Source: an uncultured Agathobacter sp. (lineage in GTDB: Bacteria; Bacillota; Clostridia; Lachnospirales; Lachnospiraceae). Taken from it: a stretch of DNA of 5,367 nt. Below the pieces are notes generated by a model. The model searched no databases. It saw only the letters and a program-made list of their open reading frames with translations, and was not told the origin of the DNA. The stretch covers positions 1 through 5,367 of the forward strand of contig CAKRKX010000132.1 in assembly GCA_934358675.1 (NCBI GenBank), written 5' to 3'. The position numbers and the translations under genes are program-made. The number at the start of each line of letters is the position of its first letter. Position 1 is the stretch's first letter. Positions 1 through 5,039 of the stretch are shown in pieces.

Positions 1-1083
1 CTTGCAACCTGGAGAGAGCACCGCGAACATGAGCACCACAACGATATTGCTTTCAAAGATTACCACAAGGACAGCTACATTATCGAGCCGTACATCCCTC
101 GTTTCGGATCCGGCGAGGCAAAATGTGTGATCAACCAGTCCGTACGTGGCTATGATCTCTATATTATGGTCGATGTAACCAATTACAGCCTGACTTACTC
201 TCTGTGCGGACAGACAAACCACATGTCTCCGGACGACCACTACGCTGACTTAAAGCGTGTCATCGCTGCTGTCGGCGGTAAGGCCCGCAGAATTACGGTT
301 ATCTTGCCATTCCTGTATGAGAGCCGCCAGCACAGAAGAACCGCCCGTGAGTCTCTTGACTGCCCGTTAGCATTACAGGAGCTTTACAACATGGGAATCG
401 ACAACATCATTACCTTCGATGCTCATGATCCTCGTGTCGTAAACGCAATTCCGCTCAACGGATTTGAGAACGTAATGCCTTCTTACCAGTTCATCAAGGG
501 CATCTTAAAGAACGTGAAGGATCTCACCATCGATGCAGAGCATTTGATGATCATCAGCCCGGACGAAGGCGCAACCAACCGTGCGATCTATCTTGCCAAC
601 GTACTCGGCGTTGATATGGGTATGTTCTACAAGAGACGTGATTACAGCAAGATCGTTGACGGACGTAACCCGATCGTTGCTCATGAGTTCTTAGGCTCAA
701 ACGTTGAGGGCAAGGATGTATTGATCATCGACGATATGATCTCTTCCGGCGAGAGTATGATCGATACCGCAAGAGAGTTAAAGAAGCGCAAAGCCAACCG
801 TATCTTCGTTGTTTCTACATTCGGTCTGTTCACAAACGGACTTGCTTCTTTCGATAAGGCATACGAGGAAGGTCTGATCTACCGTGTTGTTACAACCAAC
901 CTGATCTACCAGACACCGGAACTGTTAAGCAGAGAATACTACATCAGCTGTGACATGAGTAAGTACATCGCTTACATCATCGATACTCTGAATCACGATT
1001 CTTCGATCAGCGATCTTCTCAATCCGTACGATCGTATCAAGAATTATGTACAGAAGTACAATGACGCACAGAAGAATGCATAA
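1..1083 (+). CDS. prs: Ribose-phosphate pyrophosphokinase (PRPP synthetase), 5'-truncated by the window
   Basis: This enzyme transfers pyrophosphate from ATP to ribose 5-phosphate to make PRPP, the cytosolic precursor of purines, pyrimidines, histidine, tryptophan and NAD. The reading frame is open from base 1, so the in-frame GTG at 127 is internal and the true start lies upstream. The 360 visible residues are already longer than the classical ~315-residue Prs. This fits the longer clostridial form (roughly 380-400 residues from memory). Visible motifs are FLYESRQHRR (ATP-binding counterpart of the Arg-Gln-x-Arg region), FDAHDPR near window codons 139-145 (metal/ATP histidine), YKRRDYS near codons 210-215 (catalytic flexible-loop Lys/Arg), and the PRPP-binding loop DDMISSGES at codons 244-252. 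All key residues are present. The gene is followed 23 bases later by a strong hairpin terminator, so it ends its transcript. Family assignment is very secure. Confidence 0.97.
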   Translation, partial: LATWREHREHEHHNDIAFKDYHKDSYIIEPYIPRFGSGEAKCVINQSVRGYDLYIMVDVTNYSLTYSLCGQTNHMSPDDHYADLKRVIAAVGGKARRITVILPFLYESRQHRRTARESLDCPLALQELYNMGIDNIITFDAHDPRVVNAIPLNGFENVMPSYQFIKGILKNVKDLTIDAEHLMIISPDEGATNRAIYLANVLGVDMGMFYKRRDYSKIVDGRNPIVAHEFLGSNVEGKDVLIIDDMISSGESMIDTARELKKRKANRIFVVSTFGLFTNGLASFDKAYEEGLIYRVVTTNLIYQTPELLSREYYISCDMSKYIAYIIDTLNHDSSISDLLNPYDRIKNYVQKYNDAQKNA

Positions 1084-1106
1084 TTTGACATGATTTTATA
1101 TGTATA

Positions 1107-1143
1107 AAAAATGACGGGTATGAATTTCATACTCGTCATTTTT
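1107..1143. terminator. Bidirectional terminator between prs and the HD gene
   Basis: A 17-bp stem (1107-1123 with 1127-1143) has one G-T pair and a 3-nt loop, which may open to 5 nt. Its outer pairs are A-run against T-run, so both strands end in U-rich tails. The convergent genes end 23 bases to the left (prs) and 38 bases to the right (HD gene), so one hairpin can serve both. Confidence 0.9.
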
Positions 1144-1181
1144 CGTTATTATTATCGCTTTAAAATTTGTATATTTTGCGC

Positions 1182-1784
1182 CTAATTACGAATGTGTCCC
1201 GCGTCCAGATGCGGCTGAATAAAGTTCTCCCGCGCATACTCCCACAAGACTTCCGATCCTTCCGCCGTATGTGCATTGCGTCCGAGGATCTGACTTAACT
1301 GTACACCGTGTTCTACCCACGCCTTGCCGTCTGTAGCGGCGTTCAGCATCATAGGCTGTATATTGTCCATCGTGCGTGCGAACTTCGCTTCCGGCGTCTC
1401 CTGCGCCTCAAATTCGAGCCACAGATCATACAGTTTCTTTCCCTGTTCTTCCGGAAGCATTCCATAGATGCGGTCTGCTGCCTTCTTCTCTCTTGCAGCC
1501 TGTGTTTTCTTGCCTTCCTCATCATACGCATACGTGTCTCCGGCATCAATTTCAACCAGATCATGAATGAGAAGCATGCTGATCGTACGCAGCACATCAA
1601 TCTCCTTATTCGCATATTCACTCAGTAGAAGTGTCATGATTGCCATATGCCACGCGTGTTCCGCATCATCTTCCTTGCGCGTCGCGCCGGTCAGATAGGT
1701 CTGCCGTCCGATGAACTTCTCCTTATCAATCTCGCGGATGAAATCAAATTGCTTGTCCAGACGCTGCTTTGTTTCTTTATCCAT
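1182..1784 (-). CDS. HD-domain hydrolase, HDDC2/YfbR-like 5'-deoxynucleotidase family
   Basis: This is a predicted cytosolic metal-dependent phosphohydrolase of 200 residues. It shows the HD-superfamily signature in order: H43 (EHAWHM), H74-D75 (LLIHDLVEIDAGD, with E78 and D83) and the distal D140 (ARTMDNIQP). The spacing and the EIDAGD and EFE...TPEAKFA segments match the HDDC2/YfbR-type group. Characterised members dephosphorylate deoxyribonucleoside 5'-monophosphates; the exact substrate here is inference. The ATG at 1784 is preceded by AAGGAGAG (1795-1802) about 10 nt upstream. The gene has its own candidate promoter and is separated from mscL by a terminator, so it is probably monocistronic. 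It converges on prs and shares its terminator. The length is normal for the family and nothing is missing. Confidence 0.9.
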   Translation of the reverse strand: MDKETKQRLDKQFDFIREIDKEKFIGRQTYLTGATRKEDDAEHAWHMAIMTLLLSEYANKEIDVLRTISMLLIHDLVEIDAGDTYAYDEEGKKTQAAREKKAADRIYGMLPEEQGKKLYDLWLEFEAQETPEAKFARTMDNIQPMMLNAATDGKAWVEHGVQLSQILGRNAHTAEGSEVLWEYARENFIQPHLDAGHIRN

Positions 1785-1827
1785 CTCTATCCCGCTCTCC
1801 TTTTCGGCTTACTGCTTTATTTCTTCT

Positions 1828-1836
1828 ATCATATCA
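1828..1836 (-). promoter_or_regulatory. Extended -10 promoter of the HD gene
   Basis: On the minus strand TATGAT (1833 to 1828) is preceded by TG plus one base, which makes an extended -10 element. No good -35 is seen at 17 nt. It lies between the mscL terminator and the HD-gene ribosome binding site and would give a leader of roughly 35-40 nt. Confidence 0.5.
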
Positions 1837-1844
1837 CATTCAGA

Positions 1845-1878
1845 AATAAAATGAGCCGGTGATTTTCTCACCGACTCA
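1845..1878 (-). terminator. mscL terminator
   Basis: Read on the minus strand, an 11-bp stem (1868-1878 with 1852-1862) closes a 5-nt loop and is followed by TTTTATTT. The one non-Watson-Crick position is a G-U in minus-strand RNA but C-A in plus-strand RNA, so it is built for the minus strand. It starts about 10 bases after the mscL stop codon. Confidence 0.88.
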
Positions 1879-1888
1879 CACTTTGCAT

Positions 1889-2332
1889 TTATTTTTCTTC
1901 CAGAACAGAAGTACAATGCGGGCATCTGGTTGCCTTGATATCAATTTCCGAAAAACAGTACGGACACTTCTTTGTTGTTGGTGCAGGCTTCTCCTCCTCG
2001 CCTTTTAACGTGTTCAGACGCTCCGTAAGACCGTTGATCAGCTTCAGCAATACAAAGATTACAAGAGCCGTAATCAGGAAATTAATAATTGCTGTAATAA
2101 AGTTACCGTAATGCAGTACCGGTGCATTCTCTCCGCCGCCAAGCTTCACATAAAGGTAAGAGAAATCCGTTCCTCCGAACAATCCCAGAATAGGTGTAAG
2201 GATATCCGCATTCAGCGATGTTACGATCGCCGTAAACGCGCCACCGACAATGACACCGACTGCCATGTCCATGACATTGCCTCTTAAGATAAATTTCTTG
2301 AACTCTTCCATGAATTTGCTTGTCTTCTTCAT
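1889..2332 (-). CDS. mscL: Large-conductance mechanosensitive channel MscL with C-terminal zinc ribbon
   Basis: This membrane channel opens under lateral tension and releases solutes during hypo-osmotic shock. The 147 residues show the N-terminal amphipathic helix (FMEEFKKFILRGN), first membrane segment about residues 20-40 (MDMAVGVIVGGAF, the conserved pore-lining helix with its Gly/Ala pattern), a periplasmic-type loop 41-76 with a GGG stretch, second membrane segment about 77-100, and the cytoplasmic NGLTERL helix. The tail carries CPYC (123-126) and CPHC (137-140), a zinc-ribbon pattern that, from memory, is common in clostridial MscL but absent from E. coli MscL. The ATG at 2332 has GGGAG about 11 nt upstream; the internal Met8 lacks a good site. 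It has its own promoter and terminator, so it is monocistronic. The role of the zinc ribbon is unknown. Confidence 0.96.
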   Translation of the reverse strand: MKKTSKFMEEFKKFILRGNVMDMAVGVIVGGAFTAIVTSLNADILTPILGLFGGTDFSYLYVKLGGGENAPVLHYGNFITAIINFLITALVIFVLLKLINGLTERLNTLKGEEEKPAPTTKKCPYCFSEIDIKATRCPHCTSVLEEK

Positions 2333-2375
2333 CGTGTAGTATTCTCCCTTCTTTCGTATGTTGCTTATTGATCTT

Positions 2376-2405
2376 ATTTTATCACAGAGATCCTACACTT
2401 GCCAA
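2376..2405 (-). promoter_or_regulatory. mscL promoter
   Basis: On the minus strand, -35 TTGGCA (2405 to 2400) and -10 TAAAAT (2381 to 2376) are separated by 18 bases. The -10 is preceded by TGA, giving an extended -10. This is one mismatch from consensus in each hexamer. Confidence 0.72.
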
Positions 2406-2423
2406 ATGCATAGTATATGCATT
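2405..2423. repeat. Perfect 8-bp inverted repeat upstream of mscL
   Basis: AATGCATA, a 3-base spacer GTA, and TATGCATT form a perfect inverted repeat. It touches the upstream edge of the mscL -35 element. It could be a protein-binding site; it could also be chance in A/T-rich sequence. Confidence 0.4.
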
Positions 2424-2476
2424 ATTTGTTTTATTTTGTTGTGTTGGAATCGAACCGTTATTAGTCTGATTTCTAC

Positions 2477-2506
2477 TTGTATATAGATAAGAATCTGTGT
2501 TATGCT
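2477..2506 (+). promoter_or_regulatory. Promoter of the PBECR-like nuclease gene
   Basis: -35 TTGTAT (2477-2482), an 18-base spacer and -10 TATGCT (2501-2506), the latter preceded by TGT as an extended -10. It would start transcription near 2513, giving a leader of about 68 nt that contains the hairpin at 2519-2542. Confidence 0.6.
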
Positions 2507-2518
2507 AACAAAGTAAAC

Positions 2519-2542
2519 TGGTTGTGCAAAGGGACGCAACCA
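2519..2542 (+). promoter_or_regulatory. Hairpin in the leader of the PBECR-like gene
   Basis: TGGTTGTG (2519-2526) pairs with CGCAACCA (2535-2542) through 8 bp including one U-G, with loop CAAAGGGA. It lies near the predicted 5' end of the mRNA and upstream of the ribosome binding site (AAAGGAG at 2567-2573). The 3' arm GCAACCAC is repeated in the first hairpin of sRNA-1 (3076-3083). Confidence 0.45.
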
Positions 2543-2580
2543 CAAACCAAAAAAAGTTATTGGCAGAAAGGAGAACCAAT

Positions 2581-3018
2581 ATGAAGTTTCATCAGGTTCA
2601 TATAGGAGATGACATTATCGTTAAAGAGAAAAATGTTGTAATTCACAGCCTCGGAACTCTGGACTGGAATATTTACGGTTGCATTTCTAGTAATCACACA
2701 GCCGATGAGGTAATTATTACAGAAGAACAAATGATGCATATGCGTGAAAGGCATCCCGAAGCATACATAGATACGATGCGTTACGTAAGAGAAATATTAG
2801 ATGATCCGGATTATATTTTCAGGGACAAACGTCCAAATACTGGTTTGGTTGTTAAAAAAATACATAATGGCGAAGAAAGTTCTCTTCTGGTTCTTAAAAT
2901 CATAACTTCTGATGATAATAAGGACTATAAAAATTCTGTAATTACCAGTTGGAAAGTAACCGAAAAGAGGCTGAATAACTACTTGCGTAACAAGGATGTT
3001 ATTTACAAAAAAGCATAA
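2581..3018 (+). CDS. Small stand-alone PBECR-like (phage Barnase-EndoU-ColicinE5/D-RelE fold) putative nuclease
   Basis: This is a 145-residue soluble protein with no signal peptide or membrane segment. The start is set by AAAGGAG seven bases before ATG 2581; an in-frame GTG at 2524 lies inside a leader hairpin and has no such site. Residues 44-143 resemble the PBECR nuclease fold described in polyvalent proteins of phages and conjugative elements: ITEEQMMHMRERHPE (45-60), ILDDPDYIFRD (72-82), a beta-strand-rich VVKKI...LLVLKIITS core, and NSVITSWKVTEKR (118-130). H58, S123, W124 and K125 are candidate functional residues. Residues 1-43 are a short N-terminal addition I do not recognise. Hand counts of two 60-base lines give 27-30% GC against 50% for one prs line, which suggests horizontal acquisition. 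Role (RNase toxin, or host-defence or anti-phage factor) is inference. No antitoxin protein gene is adjacent; a structured RNA gene follows directly. Confidence 0.72.
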   Translation: MKFHQVHIGDDIIVKEKNVVIHSLGTLDWNIYGCISSNHTADEVIITEEQMMHMRERHPEAYIDTMRYVREILDDPDYIFRDKRPNTGLVVKKIHNGEESSLLVLKIITSDDNKDYKNSVITSWKVTEKRLNNYLRNKDVIYKKA

Positions 3019-3030
3019 TTAAGCTATAAT
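3002..3030 (+). promoter_or_regulatory. Near-consensus promoter of sRNA-1
   Basis: -35 TTTACA (3002-3007), a 17-base spacer and -10 TATAAT (3025-3030, perfect). It overlaps the last codons and stop of the PBECR-like gene and predicts a start near 3037, about eight bases before the closing stem of the RNA. Confidence 0.75.
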
Positions 3031-3036
3031 ATGTAT

Positions 3037-3181
3037 AAGATAGTAAAGAGATTATTTGAGGTGGTAAATTTCGTTGCAACCACGCACCCTATGGGTTAAA
3101 AGAGATGCAGGAGCCGCGACGCCTGCCAAATAATCTCTTTCAGCTATAAATGCTCTGTTCCGAACGGATAGAGCTTTTTTT
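3037..3181 (+). ncRNA. sRNA-1: ~145-nt structured small RNA with multi-branched fold, family not recognised
   Basis: A discrete transcription unit with its own promoter (3002-3030) and terminator (3152-3181). A perfect 14-bp stem P1 (3045-3058 with 3127-3140) closes a junction with three hairpins: P2 3061-3065 with 3079-3083 (GTGGT/ACCAC), P3 3086-3089 with 3093-3096 (ACCC/GGGT, loop TAT), and P4 3107-3111 with 3122-3126 (GCAGG/CCTGC, 10-nt loop). The inner part is G/C-rich while P1 and the flanks are A/T-rich, as expected of a selected RNA. No plus-strand gene follows, so it is not an obvious riboswitch. The PBECR mRNA would also run through it, so it could in addition be released from that 3' UTR. 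I compared it from memory with SAM, ZTP, c-di-GMP, T-box, SRP and ribozyme patterns and none fits. Confidence 0.7.
3152..3181 (+). terminator. Intrinsic terminator of sRNA-1 and the PBECR-like gene
   Basis: GCTCT (3152-3156) pairs with AGAGC (3170-3174), with an inner TCCG/CGGA extension and an AA loop. Seven T residues follow (3175-3181). On the minus strand the tail is not U-rich, so it acts on plus-strand transcripts. Confidence 0.9.
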
Positions 3182-3218
3182 ATTTTGGTTCAAACCATTG
3201 ATTAGCAGGCTTCTCAAA

Positions 3219-3638
3219 TCAATCATCTTCCTCTATTATACGATTTTCCTTAAAAAATACCATCTTTTCCTTTACCTGATCTGGCACATCAATGAGCCCG
3301 AATCGATAGAACAGCGCATAGATATACGTCACTCCACGGATATCCCCCAGCGCCTTCGGTCGCTCCACCACACTTCCGATTTTCCCAATATGGGAAAAAG
3401 CCAACATCACCGAACTCCACACCAGACTCTTGCTACAGCCTCGGCGATCGATCCACAGCTCCTTCGTGTACGCTCCACTTCGCCCCCTTCGCAATTCATA
3501 TGAAAACTCTAATCCCGAGTATGTCTTAAAAACGGCTCCCTGAAAAAGGCATACCGCATCCCACAGATTTTCCTCGGACGGCTCCGCCTGTAAGACCGCA
3601 AGCATATTTTGTTCCCGATTTAAGTTATGTTCGTTCAC
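3219..3638 (-). CDS. Conserved-looking hypothetical protein, second gene of the HNH operon
   Basis: A 139-residue, probably cytosolic protein of unknown function. The GTG at 3638 is chosen because AAGGAG (3646-3651) sits seven bases upstream; the frame stays open to another GTG at 3662 but that has no such site. Residues 1-30 look helical (NREQNMLAVLQAEPSEENLWDAVCLF). The middle has alternating charged and aromatic residues (YELRRGRSGAYTKELWIDRR) ending in a WSSVMLAF helix. The C-terminal half carries the striking run VVERPKALGDIRGVTYIYALFYRFG, followed by a basic and then acidic tail (FFKENRIIEEDD). There is no recognisable catalytic motif, signal or membrane span. I have an impression of similar proteins in Lachnospiraceae but cannot name the family. 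It starts 33 bases after the stop of the HNH-like gene, so the two are almost certainly co-transcribed. No clear minus-strand terminator is visible after it. Confidence 0.8.
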   Translation of the reverse strand: MNEHNLNREQNMLAVLQAEPSEENLWDAVCLFQGAVFKTYSGLEFSYELRRGRSGAYTKELWIDRRGCSKSLVWSSVMLAFSHIGKIGSVVERPKALGDIRGVTYIYALFYRFGLIDVPDQVKEKMVFFKENRIIEEDD

Positions 3639-3671
3639 TATTGTACTCCTTACACCTTCCACTGGAAATCG

Positions 3672-4811
3672 TCATCTGCCGGGATGCATCGCTTCAACAA
3701 GATACTCTGCAAATCGAAGCTCTCTCCTGTTCTCCCAGTCACAGACAAATCCATCCATCTCCCCAAACTCTGAACAATCCTCTTGTGACAAAACAACCGT
3801 CATCGGACTCACTGTTCCATATAGCATAACATTCGCAACAAGCCCTCCCGGAACCGGACAAACAAGAATGGTATGTCTCCACCGCCCAAACGCCTTAGCA
3901 TCGTCAATTTTATCCAACACATCCATATGGTTGTCTTTTTGCCCCTGCATAAAAACAACCTGATCAATGTCCTCACCGGTTAAGATAGCATTCCGAATCG
4001 CATCAAATTTCTTCTGCATCACATATTCACAGCCTCGCAGCTCCGCCAAACAATTAAAAGCAATCTTCGCAGTCACACGAAAATATGCATTGATATCGAT
4101 CATCTGCTGCATATTCGCAGTCACATGCTCGTCCGATGTACGAACAGTTCCAAACTGACCACTTTCAAGCTGTGACTCATAAGAACTTACAAAACGCGAA
4201 AGCTCCGTATATACCTCTTCTTTTAAAACAGAATCGCTTTCTCCCGGCGCCGCTGCCACATACCATTTACCGCTCTCATGTCCAACCAGGATCTCATCTG
4301 CATCCATGCCGTCCTCTCTTAAGACAATCGCATCTCCGGCATACGTCTTCAACAATTCAACCATCTCCATCGCCTTATCGTAGAAAGCATCTTCTTCCAC
4401 ACTTCCACGATCAAACCCAACTTCTACTCTGCGCTGGTTGTCCGCAATACGAACGATATGAATCTGATCAATATGAATCGGCTTACCCATACAGATGTAC
4501 CCTAAACGATAGCGGTCCCTTTCGTTCGATTTCATCACCGAAATCATCTTACTGGCGCCGCCTCTTCGCTTCGGATTATGGCTTCCACGTTTTCCCGGTC
4601 CCACAAACATTCGCATAAGCGTAACCGGCGAATTTCTTGCAAGCTTAAGCTCCAATCCGGAAAAAAGCGCATTCGCCTCATCCGAAACATACCCCCTGGG
4701 TAATCGTTTCATCCCACCGATACATGCCGGAATAATATGTTCCTGATTTACAAAATGTGCCTGTGAATCATCTTTGCCTGTGTAGATACATTTACATTCC
4801 GGTTGCTTCAT
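3672..4811 (-). CDS. HNH-endonuclease-like protein with degenerate zinc ligands
   Basis: A 379-residue protein. The ATG at 4811 is preceded by GAGGAA (4818-4823) with 6-nt spacing; an in-frame TTG at 4847 would overlap the predicted transcript start. The N-terminus has the layout of an HNH nuclease of the 'CIYCGK...EHIIP..LGG...N..FS..E' type: CIYTGK (8-13), EHIIPACIGG (24-33), EANALFSGLE (45-54), then ARNSPVTLMRMFVGPGKRG (58-76). H25 and N47 are the candidate catalytic residues. The usual zinc cysteines appear replaced (T11, S43, A46). Residues ~95-379 form a large C-terminal region without a motif I recognise, containing mixed helical and beta stretches. GC content (47% in one 60-base line) is like the core genes. 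It leads a two-gene operon with its own promoter. Function may be DNA cleavage, or an inactive relative; the target is unknown. Confidence 0.78.
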   Translation of the reverse strand: MKQPECKCIYTGKDDSQAHFVNQEHIIPACIGGMKRLPRGYVSDEANALFSGLELKLARNSPVTLMRMFVGPGKRGSHNPKRRGGASKMISVMKSNERDRYRLGYICMGKPIHIDQIHIVRIADNQRRVEVGFDRGSVEEDAFYDKAMEMVELLKTYAGDAIVLREDGMDADEILVGHESGKWYVAAAPGESDSVLKEEVYTELSRFVSSYESQLESGQFGTVRTSDEHVTANMQQMIDINAYFRVTAKIAFNCLAELRGCEYVMQKKFDAIRNAILTGEDIDQVVFMQGQKDNHMDVLDKIDDAKAFGRWRHTILVCPVPGGLVANVMLYGTVSPMTVVLSQEDCSEFGEMDGFVCDWENRRELRFAEYLVEAMHPGR

Positions 4812-4855
4812 ATTCGATTCCTCATTTCTTCCTATAACCGCTATCAATGTGCTAT

Positions 4856-4883
4856 AACATAAAATATTTTCTTAAAAGGTCAA
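4856..4883 (-). promoter_or_regulatory. Promoter of the HNH operon
   Basis: On the minus strand, -35 TTGACC (4883 to 4878), a 16-base spacer and -10 TATGTT (4861 to 4856). It predicts a start near 4849 and a leader of about 38 nt. It is divergent from the sRNA-2 promoter, with the two -35 elements only 24 bases apart. Confidence 0.62.
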
Positions 4884-4899
4884 TGCTAACTGTATCGAA

Positions 4900-4927
4900 G
4901 AGGGCACTTGAAAAAACAAGCACCCTC
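4900..4927. repeat. Imperfect inverted repeat between divergent promoters (candidate operator)
   Basis: GAGGGCACTTG (4900-4910) and CAAGCACCCTC (4917-4927) match at 9 of 11 positions around a six-A spacer. The repeat covers the sRNA-2 -35 and part of its spacer and ends 17 bases from the HNH-operon -35. The two unmatched positions become G-U pairs in minus-strand RNA, but no minus-strand transcript is expected here, so a DNA-binding site is the simpler reading. Confidence 0.45.
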
Positions 4928-4936
4928 ATGTATAAT
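4908..4936 (+). promoter_or_regulatory. Consensus promoter of sRNA-2
   Basis: -35 TTGAAA (4908-4913), a 17-base spacer and -10 TATAAT (4931-4936, perfect). It predicts a start near 4943. Confidence 0.75.
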
Positions 4937-4942
4937 CTATTT

Positions 4943-5039
4943 AGGAAGTGAATCGGATGTGAGTCCGATTTGCACTCAGTAAAATTTATATCAAATTTGA
5001 AATAGCATCTACTTGGGCGAGTGGGATGCTATTTCTTTT
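4943..5039 (+). ncRNA. sRNA-2: ~97-nt compact small RNA with terminator, family not recognised
   Basis: A second independent RNA unit with a consensus promoter directly upstream. The 5' hairpin joins AGTG (4947-4950) to CACT (4973-4976) and AATCGGA (4951-4957) to TCCGATT (4964-4970), giving 11 bp with a 2-nt bulge (TG, 4971-4972) and a hexaloop TGTGAG. An A/T-rich single-stranded linker (about 4977-4998) leads into the terminator. No plus-strand gene starts before the window's last three bases, and another promoter lies between, so a leader or riboswitch role is less likely than a free-standing regulatory RNA. No good ribosome binding site plus ORF is seen inside. Confidence 0.62.
4999..5039 (+). 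terminator. Intrinsic terminator of sRNA-2
   Basis: An 11-bp perfect stem (GAAATAGCATC 4999-5009 with GATGCTATTTC 5025-5035) is topped by a short ACTT/GAGT extension with loop GGGC. Four T residues follow (5036-5039). Confidence 0.85.

Noticed and set aside
127..1083. GTG at 127 as the start of prs
   Set aside because: The frame is open from base 1 and the upstream residues (…YIIEPYIPRFGSGEAK) read as the expected N-terminal part, so the gene simply begins outside the window.
1308..1862. Open frames on the plus strand opposite the HD gene and its upstream region
   Set aside because: They are antisense to a clear HD-family gene, lack ribosome binding sites and have no protein-like composition.
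2444..2456. tRNA T-arm-like GGTTCGATTCC on the minus strand, possibly a tRNA remnant or attachment site
   Set aside because: The flanking bases do not form the 5-bp T stem beyond GG/CC, and no anticodon arm, D arm or acceptor stem can be built around it. No second copy is seen in the window.
3045..3140. sRNA-1 as a SAM, ZTP or T-box element
   Set aside because: Scattered words such as GCAACC, GCCGCGACGCCTGC and GAGGTGG recall these classes, but the core motifs do not occur in the right order and no target gene follows.
3022..3149. AGCTATAA direct repeats flanking the inverted repeats of sRNA-1, suggesting a small transposable element with target duplication
   Set aside because: The repeats lie at unequal distances from the inverted arms (15 bases against 1), the left one is the promoter -10, and an 8-base match over ~150 bases is easily chance.
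3967..4618. Plus-strand open frames opposite the HNH-like gene
   Set aside because: They are rich in His, Pro, Ser and Arg, typical of antisense shadow frames, and no ribosome binding site precedes them.
4943..5000. Resemblance of sRNA-2 (GGAAG…GGATGTGAGTCCGAT…AGTAA) to part of the cobalamin riboswitch core
   Set aside because: The conserved P5/P6 region (GCGGnCCCGCnACTGT type), the B12-box helix and a downstream cobalamin gene are missing, and the element is too short.
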